Shown in pieces: positions 33,551 to 41,756 of a stretch of 45,467 nucleotides of DNA (positions within the stretch are counted from its first letter, which is position 1; every line of letters starts with the position of its first letter). Both the position numbers and the translations under genes were made by a program. The notes beneath the pieces were generated by a model that saw only the letters and a list, made by a program, of their open reading frames with translations, was not told the origin of the DNA and searched no databases. Source of the stretch: Billgrantia desiderata (GTDB lineage Bacteria; Pseudomonadota; Gammaproteobacteria; Pseudomonadales; Halomonadaceae); NCBI GenBank assembly GCA_011742915.1, contig JAAQTN010000043.1, positions 1 through 45,467 on the forward strand, in the 5' to 3' direction.

Positions 33551-34315
33551 ATGTTCGAGGAGTGGAAGGGCAAGCGGGTATTGGTGACCGGCGCCAGCCG
33601 GGGCATTGGTGCGGCGGTGGCGCGGCGCATGGGAGCGCTCGGAGCCAGCGTTGCGGTGCACTACCACGCCAGCAGCGAAGCGGCCGAAGAAGTCGTCGAG
33701 GCGATTCGCACCGCGGGCGGTGAGGCCTTCGCCCTGACGGGTGACCTGAGCCGCTCCAGCGAAGCGCAACGGGTAGTGGACGAGGCCGCAGAGAGGCTGG
33801 GCGGTCTCGAGTTGCTGATCAACAATGCCGGCGACATGTTGGGTCGTGTCGCCCTCGAGGAGATCGATGACGCTCACTACGATAGGGTCATGGACCTCAA
33901 CGCCCGCTCGGTGGTGATGGTTACCCGGGCGGCGCTGCCCCACTTCCGGCGTGCCGGGGGCGGTAATGTCATTCACACCACGTCGATTGCCGCACGCAAC
34001 GGCGGCGGTCCGGGAGCGGGGCTCTACGCTGCGGCCAAGGGCTTCGTCAGCACCTTGACGCGCAACATGGCCAAGGAGCTGGCGGCGGAGCGGATTCGCG
34101 TCAACGCCGTGGCCCCCGGTACCATCGCCACCGACTTCCACGTTCGCCACTCCAACGAGGCACACCTGGCCACGGCCCGCGCCGGCATTCCCATGGGGCG
34201 GCTGGGAACGGCGGAGGAGTGCGTGGGTGCCTATCTCTTCCTCGGCAGCGAGTCGCTCAGTGCCTATGTCACCGGCCAGGTGATCGAGGTCAACGGAGGT
34301 CAGTTGATGCCATGA
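33551..34315 (+). CDS. Short-chain dehydrogenase/reductase
   Basis: A 254-aa classical SDR: TGASRGIGAAV (nucleotide binding, about 12-22), NNAG (about 88-91), Ser in HTTSIAARNG and the Tyr-Lys pair in YAAAKG. The C-terminus VTGQVIEVNGGQ is typical. ATG 33551 follows GAGGGGCAAACG; the frame is open further upstream but lacks a ribosome site. It overlaps the PdxA-like gene by 4 bp and heads a three-gene operon with the DUF1537 kinase, suggesting a keto/hydroxy interconversion of a four-carbon acid or its precursor. Confidence 0.9.
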   Translation: MFEEWKGKRVLVTGASRGIGAAVARRMGALGASVAVHYHASSEAAEEVVEAIRTAGGEAFALTGDLSRSSEAQRVVDEAAERLGGLELLINNAGDMLGRVALEEIDDAHYDRVMDLNARSVVMVTRAALPHFRRAGGGNVIHTTSIAARNGGGPGAGLYAAAKGFVSTLTRNMAKELAAERIRVNAVAPGTIATDFHVRHSNEAHLATARAGIPMGRLGTAEECVGAYLFLGSESLSAYVTGQVIEVNGGQLMP

Positions 34316-35304
34316 AGGAATCTGCACCCTACGCCATCGTCATCACCATGGGAGATCCGGCGGGCATCGGCCCGGAGATCATCTGTCGCGCCCTGGCCGA
34401 GATGTCGCCGGAGGAGCGCGACGGCACCCTGCTGGTGGGAGATCCGGCCATCTATCGCCGGGCGGCCGCCCTGATCGGTGCCGCGCTCGACTTTGCTGCG
34501 CTGGAGGAGGCCCGTGCCGGCGATGGCAGGGTGGCGGTAGCCGAGGTGCCTGCCGAGGCAGAGATCGCCGATGGCCGCATCAGTGCCGCCGGCGGAGACC
34601 TGGCCTTTCGCTGCGTGAAACGGGCGGTGGAGCTGGTGCAGGCAGGCCGCGCCCGGGTGATCGTCACCGCGCCGCTGAACAAGGCGGCGCTGCATGCCGC
34701 AGGGCATCACTACGATGGCCATACCGGCATGCTGGCGGCACTCACCGGTGCGCCCTCCTCCTTCATGCTGCTCGCCTCCGAGACCCTCTCCACGCTGCAC
34801 GTCTCCACCCACGTGTCGCTGCGCGACGCCATCGAGCGGGTCACCGAGGCGCGCATCGCCGCCACCGTGGCGGTGGGGCACGAGCACCTTGTGAGCATGG
34901 GCATCCCGCAGCCGCGCATCGCCGTGGCCGGACTCAACCCTCACTGCGGCGAAGGCGGCATCTTCGGCGACGAGGACGAGCGGATCATCGCGCCGGCGGT
35001 GCGTGAGCTGCGCGAGCGCGGCTTCGAGGTGCAGGGGCCGATCTCGGCCGACACCGTCTTCTACCGGGCTTCGCGCGGCGAGTTCGACCTGGTGGTGGCC
35101 CAGTATCACGATCAGGGTCATATCCCGGTGAAGCTGATCGCCTTCGACACCACGGTCAACGTCAGCCTGGGGCTGCCGCTTCAGCGCACCTCGGTGGACC
35201 ACGGCACCGCCTTCGACATCGCCTGGCAGGGGTGCGCGGACGCCACCAACCTGGGGGCGGCCATCGCCTACGCGCGCCGCCTGGCCGCGGGTGGCGAGTC
35301 ATGA
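34312..35304 (+). CDS. PdxA2-type 4-phospho-D-threonate/erythronate dehydrogenase
   Basis: A 330-aa PdxA-family enzyme. TMGDPAGIGPE (13-23) is the family signature, HYDGHTGMLA and LNPHCGEGGIFGDED are the metal/substrate blocks, and VAQYHDQGHIPVK is the NAD-binding region. PdxA paralogues beside a DUF1537 kinase oxidatively decarboxylate 4-phospho-threonate or -erythronate to dihydroxyacetone phosphate, rather than making vitamin B6. It overlaps both neighbours by 4 bp (SDR upstream, kinase downstream), strong evidence for a joint pathway. Confidence 0.88.
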   Translation: MKESAPYAIVITMGDPAGIGPEIICRALAEMSPEERDGTLLVGDPAIYRRAAALIGAALDFAALEEARAGDGRVAVAEVPAEAEIADGRISAAGGDLAFRCVKRAVELVQAGRARVIVTAPLNKAALHAAGHHYDGHTGMLAALTGAPSSFMLLASETLSTLHVSTHVSLRDAIERVTEARIAATVAVGHEHLVSMGIPQPRIAVAGLNPHCGEGGIFGDEDERIIAPAVRELRERGFEVQGPISADTVFYRASRGEFDLVVAQYHDQGHIPVKLIAFDTTVNVSLGLPLQRTSVDHGTAFDIAWQGCADATNLGAAIAYARRLAAGGES

Positions 35305-36449
35305 GCCGTTGTCGGGTCGCCATCGTCGCCGACGATCTCACCGGCGCCCTGGATGCGGCAGCTCCCTTTGCCGCCCGCGGGGCGCAGACGCGTGTGGTGA
35401 TCGCCCCCGAGCGGCTCGAGGCGGCGCTGAGCGCCTGGGGCGAAGCCCCGCCAGAAGTGATCGCCGTGAACACGGAGTCGCGCCACCTGTCGGCGGCCGA
35501 GGCAGCCGAGCGGGTGGCCGCGGTGACCCGGCGTCTCGCCCCGCTCGATCCCGGAGTGTGGTTCAAGAAGGTGGATTCCACCCTGCGCGGCCAGGTGGTG
35601 GCCGAGAGCCTGGCCATGCGTGACGTCGTCCCGCGGCGTTTGCTGGTGGCACCGGCGGTGCCGGCCCAGGGGCGAACGGTGCGCGAGGGGCGGGTGTGGG
35701 TCGAGGAGGAACCGCTGGGCGGCTCCCTGGACCGTGTTTTCGCTGCCGCGGGGGTGCCCTTGGTCAGGCACGCCAGGCCCTGTGACGCGCCGCTTCCTGA
35801 GGGTGACTGCGTGGCCGATACGGCAAGCGATCGCGAGCTGGCCTGCCTCTACGATGCGGTACTGCGGGCGCCCGGCTACTGGTTGCTGGTAGGAGCTGCA
35901 GGTCTGGCGACGGCCGTCGCCCAGCGCTGCTTTGGCCTGCTGCGAGCCGCCCCCTGCCCACTGGCAGGCGTCGAGCGGGTGCTCTATGCGCTGGGCTCGC
36001 GTGCGCAACGAACCCTGGAGCAGGAGCGGCGACTGCGTGAGCACGAGCCGGCTCTGGCCCGGTTGACGGCGCTGAAAGGTGGCGACCAGGCGGCCACGGC
36101 TGTGCTACTGACTCCCGGGGCCGACGACGGCACCGCGCTGGCGCCGTCGCAGATGGCGGCCGCCATGGGCGAGGCGGCGGCCCGGGCGGTGTCGCGCTGG
36201 CCGCAGGTGGCCACGGGGCTGCTCTTTCTCAGCGGCGGCGACATTGCCGTGGCGGTCCTCTCCAGGCTGGGGGCCACCACCATCGCGGTGGAGGCGGAGT
36301 GGGCCCCGGGGATTGCTCTGGGGCGTTTGGAAGGCGCGCCGCAGCGCCTGGTGATGACCAAGGCGGGGGGCTTCGGCGACCCGGATCTGCTGGTGCGGCT
36401 ACATGATCGCCTTGGCCTGGAGAGTGCGTCGTCCTTGTCAACTTCTTGA
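35301..36449 (+). CDS. Four-carbon acid sugar kinase (DUF1537 family)
   Basis: A 382-aa kinase of the DUF1537 group (DtnK/OtnK/LtnK-like). The N-terminal substrate domain has ADDLTGALDAAAPFA and VNTESRHLSA, followed by FKKVDSTLRGQV, and the C-terminal nucleotide domain ends with FLSGGDIAVAVL and MTKAGGFGDPD. It would phosphorylate a tetronate (threonate or erythronate) at C4 to feed the adjacent PdxA2 enzyme. Slightly shorter than typical family members (about 420 aa). ATG 35301 overlaps the PdxA2 stop. Confidence 0.88.
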   Translation: MSRCRVAIVADDLTGALDAAAPFAARGAQTRVVIAPERLEAALSAWGEAPPEVIAVNTESRHLSAAEAAERVAAVTRRLAPLDPGVWFKKVDSTLRGQVVAESLAMRDVVPRRLLVAPAVPAQGRTVREGRVWVEEEPLGGSLDRVFAAAGVPLVRHARPCDAPLPEGDCVADTASDRELACLYDAVLRAPGYWLLVGAAGLATAVAQRCFGLLRAAPCPLAGVERVLYALGSRAQRTLEQERRLREHEPALARLTALKGGDQAATAVLLTPGADDGTALAPSQMAAAMGEAAARAVSRWPQVATGLLFLSGGDIAVAVLSRLGATTIAVEAEWAPGIALGRLEGAPQRLVMTKAGGFGDPDLLVRLHDRLGLESASSLSTS

Positions 36450-36493
36450 CCGGGTTGCGCACCGCTCGGAGGAGGGCTAGTGTTAGCTTGATG

Positions 36494-36508
36494 GTATGAT
36501 ACGTATAC
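36494..36508. promoter_or_regulatory. Candidate operator in front of the TRAP operon
   Basis: GTATGATAC (36494-36502) is a perfect palindrome around G and is followed by GTATAC, so two GTAT units lie 9 bp apart, as in the site at 33457-33470. It is about 130 bp upstream of the dctP-like start and could be bound by the same GntR regulator. Confidence 0.45.
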
Positions 36509-36629
36509 AGCAGGACAGCTGGATGTTCACACTGAAAGACATTCACAGCGATGGAAGCTGCCTGCCCGACAAGACCCAATTCAGACCTGCTCGATACGCA
36601 TAACAACATCGACAAATCGCGAGGAGTTC

Positions 36630-37631
36630 ATGATGAGCCACAAGAGCCAACGCCACCTCAAGACGTCCCTGCTGAGCGCCGCCCTGATCGCGGTGGGTAT
36701 CGGCTTCACCGGGGCGGTTCAAGCCACCGAGACCCTGCGTTTTGCCCACGTGTACGAGACGTCGGAGCCTTTCCATCGCTGGGCGGAATGGGCCGCCGGT
36801 GAGATCGAGGAGCGCACCGAGGGCCGCTACAGAATCAGCGTGCATCCCGCCTCGTCGCTGGGTAACGAACAGGACATCAACGAGGCGCTTGGGCTGGGCA
36901 CCGTCGATATCATCTATACCGGTACCCAGTTCGCGGGCCGCTATTACGGGCCTATGGGCATTGCCGGGGCGCCCTACATGTTCCGCGACTTCGACCACTG
37001 GCAGGCCTATGCCGAGAGCGACCTGTTCCAGGAGATCGCCGAGGGCTTTCAGGACGCCACCAACAACGTACCCATCGCCCTGAACTACTACGGTGAGCGC
37101 CACGTCACCTCCAATGAGCCGATCAACACGCCGGAGGACATGCAGCGGCTGCGAATCCGCGTGCCCGGCGCTCCCCTCTATATGATGTTCCCGCGTGCGG
37201 CCGGTGCGAACCCCACCCCCATCGCCTTCGACGAGACCTACCTGGCCCTGCAGCAGGGGGTGGTCGATGCCCAGGAAAACCCCCTGCCGGCGATTCGTGC
37301 CATGGCCTTCCACGAGGTACAGGATTACATCAACCTGACCGGCCACGTGACGGATTCGCTGGTCACCATCGTCAGCGGCATACGCTGGAATCAGCTCTCC
37401 GAAGAGGACCAGGAAATCTTCCGTGAGGTGCTGCAGGAGGCCGCGCAGAACAATACCAACGACATCCTGCAGGCCGAGGCGGAGCTGGCGGCCTGGTTCG
37501 AGGAGCAGGGCAACACCATCAACGAGGTGGATCGCGAACCGTTCCGGGATGTCACCGTGCCCTACCACCTCGGCGACGATGCCGATTGGGACGAAGAGAC
37601 CTACGAGCGGCTGCAGGCCCTGGGTCAGTAA
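36630..37631 (+). CDS. dctP: TRAP transporter solute-binding protein (DctP family)
   Basis: A 333-aa periplasmic binding protein with a signal peptide (HLKTSLLSAALIAVGIGF, cleavage near VQA-TE). Family features: LRFAHVYETSEPFHRWA, EQDINEALGLGTVDI, the substrate-anchoring Arg in MQRLRIRVPGAP and LALQQGVVDAQENPL. It captures an organic acid, probably an aldonate or other sugar acid given the surrounding enzymes, and delivers it to DctQ/DctM. ATG 36630 follows GAGGAGTTC. A hairpin lies between it and dctQ. Confidence 0.95.
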   Translation: MMSHKSQRHLKTSLLSAALIAVGIGFTGAVQATETLRFAHVYETSEPFHRWAEWAAGEIEERTEGRYRISVHPASSLGNEQDINEALGLGTVDIIYTGTQFAGRYYGPMGIAGAPYMFRDFDHWQAYAESDLFQEIAEGFQDATNNVPIALNYYGERHVTSNEPINTPEDMQRLRIRVPGAPLYMMFPRAAGANPTPIAFDETYLALQQGVVDAQENPLPAIRAMAFHEVQDYINLTGHVTDSLVTIVSGIRWNQLSEEDQEIFREVLQEAAQNNTNDILQAEAELAAWFEEQGNTINEVDREPFRDVTVPYHLGDDADWDEETYERLQALGQ

Positions 37632-37653
37632 GCGCCAGCGATCATCGACGGAC

Positions 37654-37680
37654 GCACCCACCGCCGTGCGCGGTGGGCGC
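37654..37680 (+). promoter_or_regulatory. Hairpin between dctP and dctQ
   Basis: CCCACCGC (37657-37664) and GCGGTGGG (37670-37677) form an 8-bp stem extended by two more pairs. It has no T-run. Such hairpins can stabilise the binding-protein mRNA or lower expression of the downstream membrane genes, matching the need for excess binding protein. Confidence 0.5.
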
Positions 37681-37693
37681 CGGGAGGAGTGAG

Positions 37694-38230
37694 ATGTCGA
37701 AACGGATCGACGAACTCGATGATGCGGTCGACCCCATGCTCGACTTCGAGTCGGCGTTCGAAAGCGAGGAGTTCCGCTTTGGCGACTATGCCATCGAGGA
37801 CTATTTCACTTTGGTGATCTTCTGGGCCTTGATCTTCGTCGTCTCGCTGCAGTTCTTCACCCGCTACGTGCTGGGCGACTCGACCACTTGGACGGAAGAG
37901 ATCGCGCGCTATCTGCTGATCGTCGTCGGCTTTGCCGGAAGCGCGCTGGCGGTGAGGAAGGGCACCCACATCATGGTGGAGTTCTTCTACCGCTACATGC
38001 CCGGCTGGCTGGGGAAGATCGTGGCTGGCGTGGCCGAGGGCGTGAGCGTGGGGTTCTACATCGCCATGGCCTGGGTCACCTACAAGCTCGCCGATCGCAC
38101 CGGCAGCATGATGATCTCGGTCGACCTGCCCAAGAACATCATCTACTTCACGGTCTTTGCCGCCTTCGTCGTGATGGCGTTTCGCGGCATTCAGAGAATC
38201 GTCCTGCGCCTCCGCGCAGCGCGTCAGTAA
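37694..38230 (+). CDS. dctQ: TRAP transporter small permease (DctQ family)
   Basis: A 178-aa protein with a hydrophilic 38-residue N-terminus and four membrane spans (TLVIFWALIFVVSLQFF, YLLIVVGFAGSALAV, VAGVAEGVSVGFYIAMAWV, IIYFTVFAAFVVMAF). The TTWTEEIARYLLI and RKGTHIMVEF blocks are typical of DctQ. ATG 37694 follows GGAGGAGTGAG. It pairs with the large permease DctM 12 bp downstream. Confidence 0.94.
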   Translation: MSKRIDELDDAVDPMLDFESAFESEEFRFGDYAIEDYFTLVIFWALIFVVSLQFFTRYVLGDSTTWTEEIARYLLIVVGFAGSALAVRKGTHIMVEFFYRYMPGWLGKIVAGVAEGVSVGFYIAMAWVTYKLADRTGSMMISVDLPKNIIYFTVFAAFVVMAFRGIQRIVLRLRAARQ

Positions 38231-38242
38231 GGGCCGCCATTC

Positions 38243-39622
38243 ATGACTCGACTTTCCATGCTGCGCTGGCGAGCGCCGGTCGTCACGCCACTGCTCTCTG
38301 CGCTTGCCGTGCTCGGCTGCGTGATCCTGGCAGTGACCGGCTACTACCTCTCCTTTCTGTTCTTCTCGCTGTTCACCATGCTGGTGCTGGGTGTGCCGAT
38401 CGCCATCAGCCTGGCCGGCGCCTGCCTGATGTTCGTGCTGATCTCCGGTCAGGTGCCGGACATCGTCGTGGCGCATCGCATGATCAACGGCATCGACAGC
38501 TTTCCGCTGCTGGCCATTCCGTTCTTCATCTTCGCCGGCAGCCTGATGAACAATGCCGGCATCACCGAGCGTATCTTCGATTTCGCCAAGGCGCTGATGG
38601 GTTGGATGCGTGGCGGCCTCGGACATGTCAACGTGGGGGCGAGCATCGTCTTCTCTGGCATGTCGGGCGCCGCGGTGGCCGACGCCGGGGGGTTGGGCAC
38701 CATCGAGGTCAAGGCGATGAAGGATGCCGGCTACGACGAGGAGTTTGCCGTCGGCATCACTGCGGCATCCTCAACCATCGGGCCGATCATTCCGCCCAGT
38801 CTGCCCATGGTGATCTATGGCGTCATGGCCTCGGCATCCGTGGGGCAGCTGTTCGCTGCTGGTCTGCTGCCGGGTCTGCTCATGGGCGCCATGCTGATGG
38901 GGATGATCTTCATCATCTCCCGGCGCCGCGGTTACACCGCCGATGCCCGCTTTTCGGTGGGTGTGCTCGGCAGGACCTTCGGGCGCGCGGTGCTGTCGCT
39001 GATGACCCCCGTGATCATCGTGGGGGGCATCATCACCGGGATGTTCACGCCGACTGAATCCGCCGTGGCCGCGGTGGTCTATGCGCTGTTCCTGGGCGTG
39101 GTGATCTATCGCACCCTGACCTGGCGCAAGCTGCTCAAGGTGAGCATGGAGACCATCGAGACCACGGCGATCATCCTGTTCATCGTGGGTGCCGCCTCGA
39201 TCTTCGCCTGGATCCTCTCCAGCAACCAGGTGACTCAGCATCTGGTGGCCCTGCTCGGCCCCTTCGCCGACAGCAAGATCGCCGTGCTGCTGTTTTCCAA
39301 CATCGTGTTGATCATCATCGGCTGCTTCATGGAGACCATCGCCGCCATCACCATTCTGGTGCCGGTGCTGCTGCCGCTGGCCGTTGCCGTGGGCGTCGAC
39401 CCGGTGCACTTCGGGGTGATCATGGTGTTGAACCTGATGATCGGCCTGCTGACGCCGCCGGTAGGCATGGTGCTCTACGTGCTGTCGCGGGTCTCCAACG
39501 TCAGCTTCGAGCGCTGCATGCACGGGACGATTCCGTTCCTCATCCCGCTGGTGCTGTGCCTGCTGCTGGTGACCTTCGTGCCGGCCATTTCCATGTGGCT
39601 GCCGACGCTGGTCTACCGCTGA
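38243..39622 (+). CDS. dctM: TRAP transporter large permease (DctM family)
   Basis: A 459-aa multi-span protein (about twelve hydrophobic segments) with the DctM motifs LLAIPFFIFAGSLMNNAG, SGMSGAAVADAGGLGTIE, SSTIGPIIPPSLPMVIYG and LNLMIGLLTPPVGMVLY. It is the sodium-coupled channel of the transporter. The N-terminus extends about 25 residues before the first span. It ends 28 bp before the Ldh-family gene, which is probably in the same transcript. Confidence 0.95.
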   Translation: MTRLSMLRWRAPVVTPLLSALAVLGCVILAVTGYYLSFLFFSLFTMLVLGVPIAISLAGACLMFVLISGQVPDIVVAHRMINGIDSFPLLAIPFFIFAGSLMNNAGITERIFDFAKALMGWMRGGLGHVNVGASIVFSGMSGAAVADAGGLGTIEVKAMKDAGYDEEFAVGITAASSTIGPIIPPSLPMVIYGVMASASVGQLFAAGLLPGLLMGAMLMGMIFIISRRRGYTADARFSVGVLGRTFGRAVLSLMTPVIIVGGIITGMFTPTESAVAAVVYALFLGVVIYRTLTWRKLLKVSMETIETTAIILFIVGAASIFAWILSSNQVTQHLVALLGPFADSKIAVLLFSNIVLIIIGCFMETIAAITILVPVLLPLAVAVGVDPVHFGVIMVLNLMIGLLTPPVGMVLYVLSRVSNVSFERCMHGTIPFLIPLVLCLLLVTFVPAISMWLPTLVYR

Positions 39623-39649
39623 ACGACTATCCGCTAAGGAAGGTAAACG

Positions 39650-40723
39650 ATGGGAGATGCAACGGACTATCGAGTGGCACGCGAGGAGCTGGAGCGCTTC
39701 ATGCTGGCGGCGCTGGCACGTGCCGGCGCCGATGAGGCCTCGGCCAGCGCCGCGACCCGCGCGCTTGTCACCGCCTCACGGATGGGCACCGACAGCCACG
39801 GCCTGCGGCTCTTGCCGCACTACGTGCAGGCGCTGCAGGGCGGGCGCCTAAAGGGCGTGCCACAGATGCGCTTCGAGCGTCGGCTGCCCGCCACCGGCTA
39901 CCTCGACGCCGACCATGGCCTCGGCCACCTGGCCGCCTACACCGCCATGGCGCATGCCGCCGAGATGGCCGAACAGGTCGGTATGGGCGCGGTGGCGGTG
40001 GGCAACGCCTCCCACTTCGGCGCGGCGGGCTGCTATGCCCTGGCGGCGGCGGAGCGTGGCTTGATCGGGCTGGTGACATGTAATTCCGACCCCTTCGTGC
40101 TGCTGCACCAGGGCAGCCGCCCGTTCCACGGCACCAACCCCATCGCCTTTGCCGCGCCAGTGGCGGGGGAGTCGCCCTACCTGCTGGACATGGCGACCAG
40201 TGCCATCCCCTGGAACCGCGTGCAGCAGTACGGCGCCATCGGCCGCGAGCTACCCGACCAGGTGGCCGCCGATGCCGAAGGGCGCGTCACCCGCACGCCG
40301 GGCGAGGTGGCGGCACTGCTGCCCCTGGGCGGCAGCGACTTCGGTTTCAAGGGGGCCGGCCTCGGCGGCATGGTGGAGGTGCTCAGCTCGATGCTCGCCG
40401 GCATGCAGCACGGCTATCGATTGCTGCCCATGGGCGGACCCGACATGGCCACCCCGCGCGGCGTCGCCCACTTCGTCATGGCGCTCAAGCCCGACGCCTT
40501 CGCGCCCGGCGACCCCTTCTCCGCCTGCCTGCGGCGCTACCTCGATGACCTGCGTGCCCAGCCGGGGCGCAACGGCTGCGAGGTGCTGGTGCCCGGCGAG
40601 CGGGAATGGGGCTGTCAGGCGCAGCGCGACGCCCGGGGCATTCCCCTCGACAGTGCCAATCAGGCTGCCTACGCCGAGCTGGCCGAGCGGCTGGACGTGC
40701 CGCCGCTGCGACCGCTGAGCTGA
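39650..40723 (+). CDS. Ldh-family NAD(P)-dependent dehydrogenase
   Basis: A 357-aa enzyme of the malate/L-lactate/ureidoglycolate dehydrogenase family (PF02615). Features: SRMGTDSHGLRLLPHYV (His of the N-terminal motif), VGNASHFGAAGCYA, GTNPIAFAAP, LDMATSAIPWNRV and FGFKGAGLGGMVEVL. It interconverts a 2-hydroxy acid and a 2-keto acid; the substrate is uncertain. ATG 39650 follows AAGGAAGGTAAACG. It lies directly behind the TRAP genes, so it may oxidise the imported acid. Confidence 0.9.
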   Translation: MGDATDYRVAREELERFMLAALARAGADEASASAATRALVTASRMGTDSHGLRLLPHYVQALQGGRLKGVPQMRFERRLPATGYLDADHGLGHLAAYTAMAHAAEMAEQVGMGAVAVGNASHFGAAGCYALAAAERGLIGLVTCNSDPFVLLHQGSRPFHGTNPIAFAAPVAGESPYLLDMATSAIPWNRVQQYGAIGRELPDQVAADAEGRVTRTPGEVAALLPLGGSDFGFKGAGLGGMVEVLSSMLAGMQHGYRLLPMGGPDMATPRGVAHFVMALKPDAFAPGDPFSACLRRYLDDLRAQPGRNGCEVLVPGEREWGCQAQRDARGIPLDSANQAAYAELAERLDVPPLRPLS

Positions 40724-40788
40724 GCGCATCTGACGCGGCGATGCAGTAAGATAGCCGCAACAATCGTGACTGACAGGAGCCCCAGCCC

Positions 40789-41505
40789 ATGAGCCGATAC
40801 CGGATTGAGCGCAAGACGCTCTCGGAGCAGGTCGCCGAGCAGCTCGAGGCGGATATCCTCGAGGGCCGACTGAGCGAGAACGATCAGCTGCCCTCGGAGC
40901 GCGAGCTGATGGAGCAGTTCGGCGTGGGCCGCCCGGCGGTGCGCGAGGCGCTCTTCCATCTGCAGCAGCTGGGCCTGATCGCCATCAACAGCGGCACCCG
41001 GGCCAGGGTCATCCGCCCCACTGCCGAATCGGTCATGGCGCGTCTTTCCGGGGTTACCCGCCAGCTGCTGGCCAAGCCCGACGGCCAGCAGTACTTCCAG
41101 GAGGCGCGTGCCCTGTTCGAGATTTCCCTGGCCCGCTACGCCGCTCGCCACGCCAGCGACGAGGACCTGGCGAACCTGCGCGCGGCGCTGCAGGACAACC
41201 GCGAGGCCGTGGGCGACGAGGCGCGCTTCAAGCGCTCCGACAACGATTTCCACGGCGTGCTGGCAAGCATCGCCCGCAACCCCATCTTCGACGCCATTCA
41301 CGTGGCGCTCTCCGAATGGCTCGACGACCGCCGCGCCCAGGTGCTGCAGCAGAAGGACGAGGACAAGGCCGCAATGACGGCCCACATCGAGATCGTCGAG
41401 GCCATCGAGTCCCGCGACCCCGACGCCGCCGAGGCGGCCATGCGGCGCCACCTCGATCGCCATTACGGCACCTATATGAAGCTCAAAAAGCGCCTTTCGG
41501 AGTAG
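40789..41505 (+). CDS. GntR-family regulator, NanR/DgoR-like (FadR/FCD subfamily)
   Basis: A 238-aa regulator. The N-terminal winged helix (LPSERELMEQFGVGRPAVREAL, in two parts around residue 35-55) and the ILEGRLSENDQLPSE lead-in are of the FadR type. The C-terminal FCD domain (about 95-230) has the metal/ligand-binding Asp and His in RSDNDFHGVL and the last His residues in AHIEIVEAIE and RRHLDRHY. Its overall similarity is closest to NanR. It is the only dedicated regulator in the sugar-acid region and the best candidate to bind the GTATG-containing sites at 31358, 33454, 36494 and 45057. ATG 40789 follows ACAGGAGCCCCAGCCC. Confidence 0.9.
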   Translation: MSRYRIERKTLSEQVAEQLEADILEGRLSENDQLPSERELMEQFGVGRPAVREALFHLQQLGLIAINSGTRARVIRPTAESVMARLSGVTRQLLAKPDGQQYFQEARALFEISLARYAARHASDEDLANLRAALQDNREAVGDEARFKRSDNDFHGVLASIARNPIFDAIHVALSEWLDDRRAQVLQQKDEDKAAMTAHIEIVEAIESRDPDAAEAAMRRHLDRHYGTYMKLKKRLSE

Positions 41506-41756
41506 CGATCAGCTGCAAGTTGACTCGGGCTGATCCGTCGACAGGTCCCGGGGCGCCGGACCGTCGACGAGGCGCTGTGAACTCATCCTTGGGCGCTACT
41601 TTTGCCCTGCTGCGCTCTCGCATCCTGCTCCGCTTGCAGGACCGGTGCTGGCCATCCATGGCCAGCCCGTTCGGAGCAATGCCCCTCACCCATGGCAAAA
41701 GACCTACTCTTCGACCTGTCCCCGGCGCCCCTCGTCGAGCGCAGCCACGTTGACCA
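41506..41756 (+). other. Spacer between convergent genes with a possible gene-start remnant
   Basis: These 251 bp separate the regulator from the UxaA-type gene. An ATG at about 41692 opens a short protein-like frame (MAKDLLFDLSPAPLVERSHV) that runs into the antisense 3' end of the dehydratase and stops at about 41826. It may be the relic of a lost gene. No terminator with a T-tract was seen. Confidence 0.3.

Noticed and set aside
32225..34327. One 700-codon minus-strand gene across XylX-like and SDR loci
   Set aside because: The family N-terminus and a GGAGG ribosome site place the real start at 33388; the upstream part is antisense to the SDR gene.
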